From Alkaliphilus metalliredigens QYMF (GTDB taxonomy: Bacteria > Bacillota > Clostridia > Peptostreptococcales > Natronincolaceae), in the NCBI RefSeq assembly GCF_000016985.1, contig NC_009633.1, positions 4,073,539-4,137,538 of the forward strand: a DNA stretch of 64,000 nt, given 5' to 3'. A program made the translations under genes and the position numbers. A model generated the notes under the pieces. That model was not told the origin of the DNA and searched no databases. It saw only the letters and a program-made list of their open reading frames with translations. Below, piece after piece: positions 1 to 8,730 of this stretch; position 1 is the stretch's first letter; the number at the start of each line of letters is the position of its first letter.

Positions 1-169
1 TTTTTAAGGATCCTGACAATGCCAATTCAATTGCTTCAAATATAGTTGTCTTACCGGTTCCGTTTGGTGCTAAAAGGATGGTAGCCCCTTTACCAAAATT
101 AATTTCTACATCTTTTGCAAAACGTCGTGCATTACTGATTGATATTTTATTTAAGTGTATGTTTTTCAT
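1..169 (-). CDS. ABC/SMC-type AAA ATPase, N-terminal part (runs off window)
   Basis: Only the first 56 or so codons lie in the window. The translation begins MKNIHLNKISISNARRF and reaches a Walker A motif, APNGTGKTT, at about residues 33-41, as in RecF/SMC-like ABC ATPases that sit near the N-terminus. Its ATG overlaps the TGA of the preceding gene as ATGA, so translation is probably coupled. With the two upstream genes it forms a three-gene operon. I infer the ATPase of an ABC-three-component conflict system; the missing C-terminal part (signature motif, Walker B) would be needed to confirm this. Confidence 0.75.
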   Translation of the reverse strand, partial: MKNIHLNKISISNARRFAKDVEINFGKGATILLAPNGTGKTTIFEAIELALSGSLK

Positions 170-750
170 CTGATTCTCTCCAAGAGTTCATTACCATTAT
201 CGTCAGAGTTAAAGGCTTCTTTCCAAATTTGCTGAACAGGAGCGTCAAACCAAGAGAATTCTTGTTGAGTTTTTAAGAAAACAGTATTTACCGGATCAAT
301 TTGTATGGTATCTTCGCTGATTACGCTAAAATTTGCTAGACATGTACGCTTTATTAAGCTTTCTGGATTCTCATCTCCACGCTGAACATACTTTTTACAA
401 AACGACTCTGTCGCTTCGATTCTCATACTTTCATCGATTGTGAAAACATCATTCTCTGATATGACTATAAGATACAAATCTGAAGTTTCAGGATCGGTTA
501 AGCTATTTTTTACTGCTGCAACCCATTGTAAGGCGTTCTTCAATGTTTCAGTCTCATTTATCTGTACTAATAAAAATGTACGATATGTTTTTAACTCTGG
601 CTTGTTCTTTCTTTTCAAACGAAAAATCTGTTTATCTAATTTCTGTTCATCCAAAGCAGATAGATGCTTTGATATATCAATAGATGACTCTTTTTCAAAT
701 CGTTGTTCAATCACTCTATCCATATATGAAGATAGTTCTTCTAATTTCAT
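166..750 (-). CDS. Probable middle component of an ABC-three-component (ABC-3C) system
   Basis: This is a 194-aa soluble protein with no membrane segment. It is coupled by 4-bp ATGA overlaps to the large gene upstream and to the ABC ATPase downstream. ABC-3C systems are known to consist of an ATPase, a small middle component and a large protein with a variable effector domain, and this order and size pattern fits. The part around residues 85-130, with alternating hydrophobic strands and a conserved-looking FCKKYV segment, resembles middle-component proteins as I remember them. Function is inferred from context: linking the ATPase to the effector. No catalytic motif is visible. Confidence 0.6.
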   Translation of the reverse strand: MKLEELSSYMDRVIEQRFEKESSIDISKHLSALDEQKLDKQIFRLKRKNKPELKTYRTFLLVQINETETLKNALQWVAAVKNSLTDPETSDLYLIVISENDVFTIDESMRIEATESFCKKYVQRGDENPESLIKRTCLANFSVISEDTIQIDPVNTVFLKTQQEFSWFDAPVQQIWKEAFNSDDNGNELLERIR

Positions 751-2639
751 CCTGTAATCTCCTTAATATTAGTTAGATTTATACTTTCAGAATCTCGCAG
801 CTGACTTTTGACATAGTTTCTAACCGCTTCTATGTCTCCTTTATTTATTAACTTTCTGAACTCTACACAGTTTGTAATAATTAAATCGGGAGTTTTTCCA
901 TCAGCAATACTATTTTGCACTTGATCTTTGGAATAGCTTATTAGATCATTCCACATTTCATTTGGTGGAGATGTCACTTTAGAAAAAATTAAAGCATTAG
1001 CGGTTTCTTTCCCAATTATAATATTTCCATCCTCATCAATTGCTTTTACTTTTCGTTGTTTACCAGCTTCCCCACTCCAATATCTAAGACCTACTGCAAC
1101 CGGAGCTAGCTTATCGTTTATTTTTTTCCAATCACCATTATTCTCAGGATCCAGTGCTATTGAAATTATTAGTAAATTGAATAAACTTTCCGCAAGAAGT
1201 TGTGCAGTTCTCATACCAACTCTAAGCATCCCGTTTATACTTTCACCTTCGGCACGAGGATGCACTATACTCTTAAGTAGTTCTCCAATCCCTTGAGCGT
1301 CATTATTCAACTTCTTTTTCCAAATTTCCCACCTTGCTTCAAGTTGATCTTGAAGTGTCGTTGAGTGAATATTATACATTCCACTAATGAGTTCTTCTAT
1401 ATTTATCGATACTTTATTCCACGTTTCCAAATGCATAGTTTTTTCCATATTATCTGAATAATTCCTATTTTCTGCTCTACTCGAAAGTTGCTTTATTTCT
1501 TCGCATCTAAAGTTTTCATTATTTTCAACAATAGACAATGTCTGTACATCATTAATTTCAAGCCCTAGTGTTCCACCAATTTTGTCATTTATTCTGCTTC
1601 GAATAACAGCACTATTTACACAGTGCGTATTTGAATTACCAGTTTGATGTATTGCTAACCTTAAAAGTGAATCAGATACACCACACCGATCACTCAATTC
1701 TGCATTAATTTTTAGATTTTGAAGTAATGTGCCATTCCATAACTTGGGAATTACAAAATTAGGTCTTTCAATTTCAGTATTTAATTCAATATCATTAGTT
1801 CCTGAGACACACCACTTACTATCTTGTTTTTCAAATTGAGTCCACAATGAAATATTTGGCTGTAAGTAAGATTTCAATTCAAACAATAAACAACGCGGAC
1901 TAACGGCACCCGTAAAAGTAGTATTGATATGAATATACGAAAGTATTCTTTCTCTTACTTCCTTTACTTTATCTGAGATAAATATATCTTTTAATTTATC
2001 TTCGGTTTTCAATTTAATGTCAGTTTCTAAACCAGAATCCTTTATTTTGATTATAGATAAGAGGTTTAATATATGATCCCAATCCTCAAAATCGCACCAA
2101 CTATTTAACCAGTTATAACAGTTTTTCACACTACTATCCTTACTAGCTAAATTAGATAAACCTTGAGTTGTGGTAATATTGGGTTTGTAATGTTGTTCTA
2201 TTAAGTCTTTAAACTGCCCAACTATTAATCCTTTCTTTAGTTGAACTTCAAGATTTGGTAGCTCAATATGAAATTCCTTTTTATTCAAATCATTATTATT
2301 GTTTTTTATCCACTCGGCTAAAGATTTCATCGATTTATCAATCGATGATAAATCCTTAGGTTGTCCTTTTCTTTCTTGTTTTGTAATTTTATCCCTGATA
2401 CAATTATCATTGCTAAAATTAGTTTTTTGCCTTTTTACTTGAATATGTACAAGAAGATCCTTTTCCTTTTCAATTATTAGATCATCCCAAGTATCGACAT
2501 CACCTTGTTCTGCTCCAATGGATAAATAATGTTTTCGACCCCTAACGAAATCAACAAGCATCGTAGAGATTTCATAAGTAGCAATAGTTAGCTCGTATAT
2601 TTTAGTTTGATCTAATCTTAATTTTTTAAGCATTTGCAT
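747..2639 (-). CDS. Large ABC-3C-type protein with N-terminal nuclease-like domain
   Basis: This 630-aa protein is the first gene of the three-gene operon. Near the N-terminus (about residues 45-72) it reads GDVDTWDDLIIEKE, then HIQVKRQ. That spacing of acidic residues and a Q-x-K motif on neighbouring strands is typical of PD-(D/E)XK nucleases, including those of Cap4/DUF4297-like effectors. The long remainder has no motif I recognise and would hold the C-terminal domain shared by ABC-3C proteins. I infer a DNA-cleaving effector restrained by the ATPase and middle component. The family assignment is moderate; the nuclease motif is visible but short. Confidence 0.6.
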   Translation of the reverse strand: MQMLKKLRLDQTKIYELTIATYEISTMLVDFVRGRKHYLSIGAEQGDVDTWDDLIIEKEKDLLVHIQVKRQKTNFSNDNCIRDKITKQERKGQPKDLSSIDKSMKSLAEWIKNNNNDLNKKEFHIELPNLEVQLKKGLIVGQFKDLIEQHYKPNITTTQGLSNLASKDSSVKNCYNWLNSWCDFEDWDHILNLLSIIKIKDSGLETDIKLKTEDKLKDIFISDKVKEVRERILSYIHINTTFTGAVSPRCLLFELKSYLQPNISLWTQFEKQDSKWCVSGTNDIELNTEIERPNFVIPKLWNGTLLQNLKINAELSDRCGVSDSLLRLAIHQTGNSNTHCVNSAVIRSRINDKIGGTLGLEINDVQTLSIVENNENFRCEEIKQLSSRAENRNYSDNMEKTMHLETWNKVSINIEELISGMYNIHSTTLQDQLEARWEIWKKKLNNDAQGIGELLKSIVHPRAEGESINGMLRVGMRTAQLLAESLFNLLIISIALDPENNGDWKKINDKLAPVAVGLRYWSGEAGKQRKVKAIDEDGNIIIGKETANALIFSKVTSPPNEMWNDLISYSKDQVQNSIADGKTPDLIITNCVEFRKLINKGDIEAVRNYVKSQLRDSESINLTNIKEITG

Positions 2640-2883
2640 CCCTCTTTTTTAACTCTATTTGCTTGCTGAAACTTGCTTGATAGTGTAAGGCATTCTGTGC
2701 ATCGTAAAAAAAAACGAAAACTTACTTCTTACAGATTATGTTTACTTATCATTTCATAATTTGACTTTCAAATAACGTACATACGCCCTAATCATCTGGG
2801 TATATTCATTGTTTAAGAATAAACACAATCCAATCATACCAAAAAATTACTTTAAAAGCCACAAATCATCATTTTTTTCACGA

Positions 2884-2910
2884 AACTTCTGGACAAATTA
2901 TCCAGAAGTT
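2884..2910. repeat. Inverted repeat, copy 1 (backbone/cargo junction)
   Basis: A perfect 10-bp inverted repeat (AACTTCTGGA / TCCAGAAGTT) with a 7-nt loop lies 8 nt beyond the stop codon of the DUF4366 gene. A nearly identical 26-bp copy (23 matches by eye) lies at 13694-13718, just beyond the stop of the VirD4 gene. Neither is followed by a clear U-tract on either strand, so they are not standard terminators. Both mark the point where element backbone gives way to cargo. Confidence 0.8.
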
Positions 2911-2918
2911 GTCCAAAC

Positions 2919-3698
2919 TCAATTAATCTCCTCATCCTCAACACACTCTTCTTCATCAATATAATCAGCTTCATCAACTTCTTCATCATATGTCGTGCTT
3001 TGTTTAGGCTTATAAATCTTAAAATACCAACCAGCAGCACCTGCTAAAACAGATGCAACAATGATGATTATTAAACTAGAATTGTTTTTTTCTCCTACTG
3101 GAACTTCCGTTAATTCATTTACTTCAAATGATGGATTTAATTCGCTCTGTGTGGAAATCGGTTTTTTGTCATTTTCTAAAACATCTTGTTTAAGGATTAA
3201 TGCCACTTCCGCATTTTCTTCAATAAGATTTAATAAATCTTGCTCCCCAACCTCAGTCAGCATCTTAACATTATCCACGGATTGGCTATGATCGATAATC
3301 AGATGAAAAACTTTCCCCGATTTTGTTTCAAAAGATACAAACTGCCTTAATTCAAGAGGATTTTTCCCTGCTTTATCTTCATCACTTAGTAGTGTTAAAT
3401 CATAGGGTTGACCTTCTACATTCGTACTTTCTATAACAGATCCTTGCGCTGTATGCTGTTTTGTTGCCAATGAATTGATGGCATTCTCGTTTCCACCCTT
3501 AACAAGATAATTGTTTTTTTCACTACCCTCCACCTGATAAACTTTGCTTGCAAAGTTTGATTTAATTTCTTGTTCTGTGTATTCAATAACTTCTTCCTCT
3601 GGTTCATCCTTTAAAGTATCAACATTGTCTTCTACAGCATATACTGGAGAAATCATCAAAACCACTAGCAATAAAAATATGCTCATGACTCTACTCAT
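2919..3698 (-). CDS. DUF4366 family (CD1107-like) mobile-element surface protein
   Basis: The 259-aa product has an N-terminal signal segment (residues 4-21, ending VYA), an acidic stretch, an extracellular domain of about 150 residues and a transmembrane segment near residues 206-225. A short, strongly acidic cytoplasmic tail follows. This layout is that of DUF4366/CD1107 proteins, which are conserved in CTn/Tn1549-type conjugative elements directly after DUF4315. The role in transfer is not established; a surface or channel-associated position is inferred from topology. It overlaps the DUF4315 gene by 8 bp and is the last backbone gene before the defence-like cargo. Confidence 0.85.
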   Translation of the reverse strand: MSRVMSIFLLLVVLMISPVYAVEDNVDTLKDEPEEEVIEYTEQEIKSNFASKVYQVEGSEKNNYLVKGGNENAINSLATKQHTAQGSVIESTNVEGQPYDLTLLSDEDKAGKNPLELRQFVSFETKSGKVFHLIIDHSQSVDNVKMLTEVGEQDLLNLIEENAEVALILKQDVLENDKKPISTQSELNPSFEVNELTEVPVGEKNNSSLIIIIVASVLAGAAGWYFKIYKPKQSTTYDEEVDEADYIDEEECVEDEEIN

Positions 3699-3930
3699 TT
3701 TCTTTGCCTCCGATCACATCGTTTAGTCCCATATAATCATTAACTGCATTCTTGATAATCATCTGATATTCTTCTAATGAAATTTCTGTTTCTTTAAAGG
3801 TTTTGTAGAGCGTCTCTTTTTCATAAACTTCTCTTTTTTCTTCAACATCATTTAATCGATCTTGCAAAACTTTCATTTGCTCTTTTAATTTGACTTCTTC
3901 CTTCAGTGTTTTTTCTAATCTCTTATCCAT
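3691..3930 (-). CDS. DUF4315 family protein
   Basis: A 79-aa highly charged protein whose first 50 residues form a coiled coil rich in Lys and Glu. DUF4315 proteins are small companions of DUF4366 in conjugative elements of this type, and the gene is in the expected place between the wall hydrolase and DUF4366. A GGAG-type ribosome site precedes the ATG. No enzymatic motif is present; a structural or chaperone role is possible but not shown. Confidence 0.85.
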   Translation of the reverse strand: MDKRLEKTLKEEVKLKEQMKVLQDRLNDVEEKREVYEKETLYKTFKETEISLEEYQMIIKNAVNDYMGLNDVIGGKENE

Positions 3931-3959
3931 TGGAAATCTCCTTTTTTATTTATTCGTGA

Positions 3960-5273
3960 TTAATCTTCTTGTACAATTTCCGATGACAAATAAAAATAGG
4001 GATTCAGTTTATTGCCACTGGAATCTCTAATTTCTAAATGCAAATGAGGACCGGTCGATTTCCCCGATGACCCAATAGTGGCTATCGTTTGTCCTTTTTT
4101 CACTTCATCGCCTTCACTGGCCACAATGCTATTACAATGGGCATATAATACCGTTTGTTTTGACTTTTCTGCTTCAATGATAATATAGTGACCGTACCCA
4201 TCTGCTTCATATCCAGTCTTTATGACCTTCCCATCAATTATTGCAACGAGTTCAGTCCCTGTAGGTTTTGCAATATCGATACCTCCATGAAAGGTAACTT
4301 CCTTTGACATAGGATCTAATCGATACCCAAATGGACTTGAAATAGCATTTTGCCATTCTTCTTTTATAGGGCTTGGAAAACTAATAAAATTGCCTTTTAT
4401 TGCAATTAATGTCTCATATAAATCTTTTTCATCATCATTCAGTCTTGAAGTAAAAATTACCTCTAAGTCGCTCGTATCTAGTCTTACTTCAAGGACATAC
4501 CAATCATAGGCTTCTTGACTTGTTGTCGTTGTCGTTTCTCTCGTTTCAGGATTTACCGAAACATGAGTCACAGTTCTATAACGGACTTCAATTTTTTCTA
4601 TTAAGCGATAGTCATACTGCAAATCAAAAATCCGACTGAGTTCATTACTGGCATCCGCATCCGTAAACTCACCAAATTTAGCTGTTAAATAGGCAATCAC
4701 CATATGTGGATCATGCCCAACCGCATCCACATAGTATCGATATTCATCATAACTAGAATGATCTTCTTCAACGCGGTTGATTGCATATAATAGATCTGCT
4801 TCGAGTCGCGTATACATCACGTCTGCGTTTGTGACAACCAGGTCACTCGATTGATAGGAAGTAGCAACAACAGTACTTACCGCCCCTGAAAATGACTGCA
4901 CCACCGACAAAATCATCACTGAAAAAACGACAAACATAAAGATTGGACCGATCATGTATATGGCAAACTTTTTTAATCCTTTTGTCAACCATACTTTAAC
5001 TTGTTTGACAGCATTTTTTATACGCTCCTTTATCCCTGTGTTAAAAGTGCTATGCCTTTCTTTGCTGTAAGCTTTTTTAATACTGCGTTTTTGCTGATTT
5101 TTTTTATTTTGTTTGACATTGTCATTAAATCTTTTTTGTTTGACGTAGGATAGTCTTTGCCTTAACGCTTCTGGCTTAGATTCTACATTTAGCTTATCCT
5201 TTGAAGCTTCAAATTTTAATTTTGGCTGCTTAGATTTTTTAGTATTAGTAAGGGTTCTTCTTACAATGGTCAC
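3960..5273 (-). CDS. M23-family cell-wall hydrolase of the conjugation apparatus
   Basis: This 437-aa protein has a basic N-terminal cytoplasmic part (about 1-95), one membrane segment (about 104-125) and an extracellular region ending in an M23/LytM peptidase domain (about 310-430). Zinc-ligand motifs are visible: FHGGID and HLHLEIRD. It would open peptidoglycan for the transfer channel. The only plausible start is a GTG at 5273, with GAGGG just 1-2 nt upstream, which is too close. The frame is open upstream for 27 codons to a TAA that is the stop of the preceding lysine-rich ORF. The protein may therefore be the C-terminal part of a gene broken by a nonsense codon. Confidence 0.8.
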   Translation of the reverse strand: MTIVRRTLTNTKKSKQPKLKFEASKDKLNVESKPEALRQRLSYVKQKRFNDNVKQNKKNQQKRSIKKAYSKERHSTFNTGIKERIKNAVKQVKVWLTKGLKKFAIYMIGPIFMFVVFSVMILSVVQSFSGAVSTVVATSYQSSDLVVTNADVMYTRLEADLLYAINRVEEDHSSYDEYRYYVDAVGHDPHMVIAYLTAKFGEFTDADASNELSRIFDLQYDYRLIEKIEVRYRTVTHVSVNPETRETTTTTSQEAYDWYVLEVRLDTSDLEVIFTSRLNDDEKDLYETLIAIKGNFISFPSPIKEEWQNAISSPFGYRLDPMSKEVTFHGGIDIAKPTGTELVAIIDGKVIKTGYEADGYGHYIIIEAEKSKQTVLYAHCNSIVASEGDEVKKGQTIATIGSSGKSTGPHLHLEIRDSSGNKLNPYFYLSSEIVQED

Positions 5274-5354
5274 ACCCTCATCAGCAGCTAATACTGCAGA
5301 ATTGTCATCAGACTCCTTTTGCTCTTCTAACCGCCCATATTGATCCGTTGTATT

Positions 5355-5885
5355 TTAAATGGCATAGGGTACACCCATGGCTTTTTGATGTAACTTTTTC
5401 TTATTAAACTCATGCGCCTTTTGCGTTTTGTGCTTGTTTAATGTTCTTTTCTCTGAGCCAAACTGTGTTTTAACTTTATCCTTATCCATAACACCAGCAG
5501 TGCCTTTAGAATTTGAAGTTCTCTGATCTACCTTTTGAGATGCTTTATTTTCATATTTTTTTAATTTTGATGGTTTTCGTTTATTTTGAAGAGTCCTCTT
5601 GATAGAATGTTGTTTTTGCTTATAACGACCTTCCGTTGAAAATTTTTTCTTTTGTTTAATTTTCTGATCTGTCTTTTTATAGTTTTGCCTATCATCTATT
5701 CGGCGCTTTGGAACAGCATCTAATCGAGTAACTTTTTCATCACTCAGAGAAACTGAGTCCTGAGGATCAGAGCTTTCTTCATTTGCCTGTAGATCTCTTT
5801 CTTTAATGATCTCAGATTTATTGGCATCTTCTGGCTTATAAAGTCTCTTTCTAAATTTCTCTTGTAGCTTTTTCTTATCTGTCAA
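5355..5885 (-). CDS. Lysine-rich ORF, probably the N-terminal part of the M23 hydrolase gene
   Basis: The product is 176 aa, extremely rich in Lys, Arg, Gln and Ser, without hydrophobic segments. Its stop (5355-5357) is exactly 28 codons upstream of and in frame with the GTG of the M23 hydrolase gene. CD1108-type wall hydrolases in related elements carry a long basic cytoplasmic N-terminus, and this ORF looks like one. I infer one ancestral gene split by an in-frame TAA; two separate genes remain possible. It follows the VirB4 gene by 58 bp. Confidence 0.6.
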   Translation of the reverse strand: MTDKKKLQEKFRKRLYKPEDANKSEIIKERDLQANEESSDPQDSVSLSDEKVTRLDAVPKRRIDDRQNYKKTDQKIKQKKKFSTEGRYKQKQHSIKRTLQNKRKPSKLKKYENKASQKVDQRTSNSKGTAGVMDKDKVKTQFGSEKRTLNKHKTQKAHEFNKKKLHQKAMGVPYAI

Positions 5886-5943
5886 TCAATCACCACCATT
5901 CTCAAATTCTAATTCCCCCGAATTCGAGGGAATTAAAACCAAT

Positions 5944-8046
5944 TTATTTCTCCATCTCTTCTGGTTTTGTAGTCATAATGCTATAAAGCATGGTTTCTTT
6001 AGGAAATTTATCGATAAATGGAATAATCACATTGCCATAAAACAATAATCCTTCACCTTCATTTGAATTGGTTACATAGGATAATTGATGCTTTGATATA
6101 TCCAGCTGCTTTGCTAGTACCGCTCGATCTTCTGCATTTTGATTGAGCATATAAATAAAATCAGAGTTCCCTACAATATTGCTGACTTCTCTACTGGCAA
6201 GGAAGTCCTGTACATTTTGAGTAATGCCTGTAGGTATGCCACCCCATTTTCTAAATCGCTTCCATATCTCTACTGAATACTTTGCTGTGGCTTCATCTTT
6301 TAAAAGCAAATGGAATTCATCAATGTAATATCTTGTAGACTTGCCTGAGTTTCTGTTAATGGCCACCCATCCCCAAACCGTTTCTTGAACGATGAGCATG
6401 CCTAGCATCTTTAAAGTGCTCCCTAGCTCTTTGATATCAAAACAAACGATGCGATTGTCAATGTTCACGTTGGTATGGTGGTTAAAAACATTCATTGAGC
6501 CTAAAACATAAATCTCAAGTCTTGTGGCGATGCCGGTTGCTTTATCATTATTTTGCTTCAGTAAGATGTTATAGAAATCTTCTAGGATCGGCATGTTCTC
6601 TTTTAATGGATTTTCCATATACCATTCGTACATATTTCTAACACAGCGGTCAATGATTGAGACTTCTTCACCATCAAGTCCATACCTACCGCCTACAACT
6701 TGCTCACAAAGGGATATGATGAAATCTGATTTATCCCTTATTGGATCATCTTCACCATTGTCTAGATTAATATCTAAAGGATTGATGTAGTCTTTGCTAT
6801 TAGGCGAGAGTTTGATGACTTGACCACCAAGTTTTTGAACCAATGGAAAATACTCGGCTTCCGGATCTGATATAAAGATGTCGTCACCTGTAATTAAAAA
6901 GGCATTGGTAATCTCTCGTTTAGCACTAAAAGATTTACCACTGCCTGGTCTCCCTAAAATAAGCCCATTTGGATTTTTAAGTTTCTTCCGATCAACCATA
7001 ATCATGTTATTGGATAATGCATTGAGACCATAGTAAAGGCTTTCCCCCTCCATAAAAAGCTCTTGAGTTGTAAAAGGTATAAAGATTGCTGTACTTGAAG
7101 TTGTTAGCGCCCTATTTATATCAATAAAATTTTCTCCCAGAGGCAGCGTTGAAAGAAATCCATTTTCCTGTTGGTAATCCAGTCTCCTCACGGCACAGTT
7201 GTACTTTTGTGCTAAGCCACCTACTTGGAAAACAATGTTTTCAAGGTTTTGCTTAGTCGTCGCTGTGTTAAAAATGAGAATCGTCACAAGGAACAACCGC
7301 TCATTTCTGCTTTGAAGTTCTTCCAGTAGATTCTTCGCTTCTGTATTAAATGTCACCAAATCTGTTGGCAGTATATCCATGTCATAACCACTTCTCACTG
7401 CTTTTTTCTGTTCTTCAATCTTCATTTTATCAATGTCTGTGATCTTTCTTTTGATCATTTTTATGGCTTGGGTTTGATCAATGGATTTAATATGAAAATT
7501 CACCATTACATCACTGTTTAAATCTAAAATATCTGCGAGCATCCTGTCTGTTAGTTCAGGAGCAAGTATCTGAAGGTGACTTACTGCACCAATTGTTTGA
7601 CCGACTTTAAGTTGCTTTGGATCGGTGAAAGTAAATGAGGTAGGTGCAATGATATCTTTGGTACTCATGCCACCGTTTTTAACCAGATCCCAGTCAAAAT
7701 TCAGTTGTTCCTTGCTGTCTTGATTGCAAATTCTATGAAGCAGTTCAACTCTTTCTTTACCAGTCAATGCGTATGATTTAACGCCCATGACTTTAAAATT
7801 GTTGATAATGTCCATTTCAATCCGTTCAAGTCTTGGCTTTGCCTTTCTGTAGGTATCACTCTCTATACTGAATGTGATGTATCTGGTCTTTATAAGACCA
7901 TTATTGCCTTTAGCCAGTTGATTTTGTAGCATATCGGAGTATTCTTTTCTAATGGTATTAAAGTCATCATTTTGCTCATCAATACGTATGGCTTCAAGGA
8001 ATATATTTGTATTGGCGGTCATGTTTACGAAGGATAATTGTACCAT
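5944..8046 (-). CDS. VirB4-like conjugation ATPase, main C-terminal part (frameshifted gene)
   Basis: This is the 700-aa bulk of a VirB4/TraE-type ATPase that powers the type IV secretion channel at the inner membrane face. Walker A is GRPGSGKS at residues 365-372 and a Walker B-like segment, RYYIDEFHLLL, lies near 570. The apparent ATG at 8046 lacks a ribosome site. The sequence before it continues in another frame (8025-8399), whose translation is the expected N-terminus of this family. Restoring one base near 8043-8044 joins the two (FDAAI to VQLSFVN). The gene is therefore probably inactive or misassembled here. Confidence 0.85.
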   Translation of the reverse strand: MVQLSFVNMTANTNIFLEAIRIDEQNDDFNTIRKEYSDMLQNQLAKGNNGLIKTRYITFSIESDTYRKAKPRLERIEMDIINNFKVMGVKSYALTGKERVELLHRICNQDSKEQLNFDWDLVKNGGMSTKDIIAPTSFTFTDPKQLKVGQTIGAVSHLQILAPELTDRMLADILDLNSDVMVNFHIKSIDQTQAIKMIKRKITDIDKMKIEEQKKAVRSGYDMDILPTDLVTFNTEAKNLLEELQSRNERLFLVTILIFNTATTKQNLENIVFQVGGLAQKYNCAVRRLDYQQENGFLSTLPLGENFIDINRALTTSSTAIFIPFTTQELFMEGESLYYGLNALSNNMIMVDRKKLKNPNGLILGRPGSGKSFSAKREITNAFLITGDDIFISDPEAEYFPLVQKLGGQVIKLSPNSKDYINPLDINLDNGEDDPIRDKSDFIISLCEQVVGGRYGLDGEEVSIIDRCVRNMYEWYMENPLKENMPILEDFYNILLKQNNDKATGIATRLEIYVLGSMNVFNHHTNVNIDNRIVCFDIKELGSTLKMLGMLIVQETVWGWVAINRNSGKSTRYYIDEFHLLLKDEATAKYSVEIWKRFRKWGGIPTGITQNVQDFLASREVSNIVGNSDFIYMLNQNAEDRAVLAKQLDISKHQLSYVTNSNEGEGLLFYGNVIIPFIDKFPKETMLYSIMTTKPEEMEK

Positions 8047-8399
8047 ATGGCTGCATCAAAATAATTAAGGAAGTCGCAGTAGTTTTCAAATATGAGGGTC
8101 TTATCTTCATTTTGAGCCAACAAGTAGTTGATATCAAAGAATTGAATGGTTTTTGAAAACTTTCTATTGTTGATCTGACAGATGCCATCAGGAAATATAG
8201 CTTTGTAGGCCAATATGTCTTGAACTGTATGAGGCACTTTTCGCTTGGCTTTTTTCTTCTTTGCCTGTTTATTTCGATCCTCGTCTTTTTTCAAGGTCTT
8301 CTTATTATTTTTTAACGTTTTTTGATTTTTTGAAAGCTGTTGCTCTCGTTTTTCTGCCTGCTTGTTTTTCACGCGTCTTGACCTCACTTTCTTCTGCAT
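8025..8399 (-). pseudogene. VirB4-like ATPase, N-terminal fragment
   Basis: A 124-aa ORF with a basic low-complexity start and then a segment (VPHTVQDILAYKAIFPDGI) typical of the beginning of VirB4 proteins in CTn-type elements. It runs out of frame at WYNYPS just where the main VirB4 ORF begins in another frame. The two overlap by 22 bp. The start overlaps the end of the PrgI gene by 95 bp, which is unusually long and hints at further change in this stretch. Confidence 0.75.
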
Positions 8400-8718
8400 G
8401 ATTTAGGTACGCATAAAAGTTTTGTGTCTTATAAAGCCTAACTTTAGGGTAAATAAATTTTTGCCTGATGATGTGTCCCATGTACTTTTCAAATACAATG
8501 CCATCTTTTTCAAATATTGCCACAAAGAAAAACGGAAGGACACAACCGATCATTAAAAACACCGCCAAATCATTGCCAATGGTTCCCCTTGTAAACCAAT
8601 ACACTGGAAAACCAATAACTGCTGCAATAGAAAATGAGATGAGTTGTCTTTTAGTGAGATTAAGCGCTACTTTGGTTTTTACTTTATTCAAATCTTTTGG
8701 TACGGATACAAATGCCAT
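8305..8718 (-). CDS. PrgI family conjugation membrane protein
   Basis: A 137-aa protein starting MAFVSVPKDLNKVKTK, characteristic of PrgI proteins (named from pCF10). Two membrane segments lie at about 26-42 and 50-68. PrgI sits in the membrane beside VirB4 in Gram-positive conjugation machines. The basic C-terminal tail after about residue 115 is longer than usual and is read through the region that also encodes the VirB4 N-terminus in another frame. A GGAGG-type ribosome site precedes the start, 12 bp after the VirB6-like gene. Confidence 0.9.
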   Translation of the reverse strand: MAFVSVPKDLNKVKTKVALNLTKRQLISFSIAAVIGFPVYWFTRGTIGNDLAVFLMIGCVLPFFFVAIFEKDGIVFEKYMGHIIRQKFIYPKVRLYKTQNFYAYLNHAEESEVKTREKQAGRKTRATAFKKSKNVKK

Positions 8719-8730
8719 GCTTTTTTCCTC

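Noticed and set aside
440-757. Plus-strand ORFs such as this 105-aa one
   Set aside because: They are antisense shadows of strong minus-strand genes with no ribosome sites or family features.
2773-2780. TAACGTAC near the ABC-3C operon, matching the end of attC-like element B
   Set aside because: Only 8 bp match with no partner arm, expected by chance in 64 kb.
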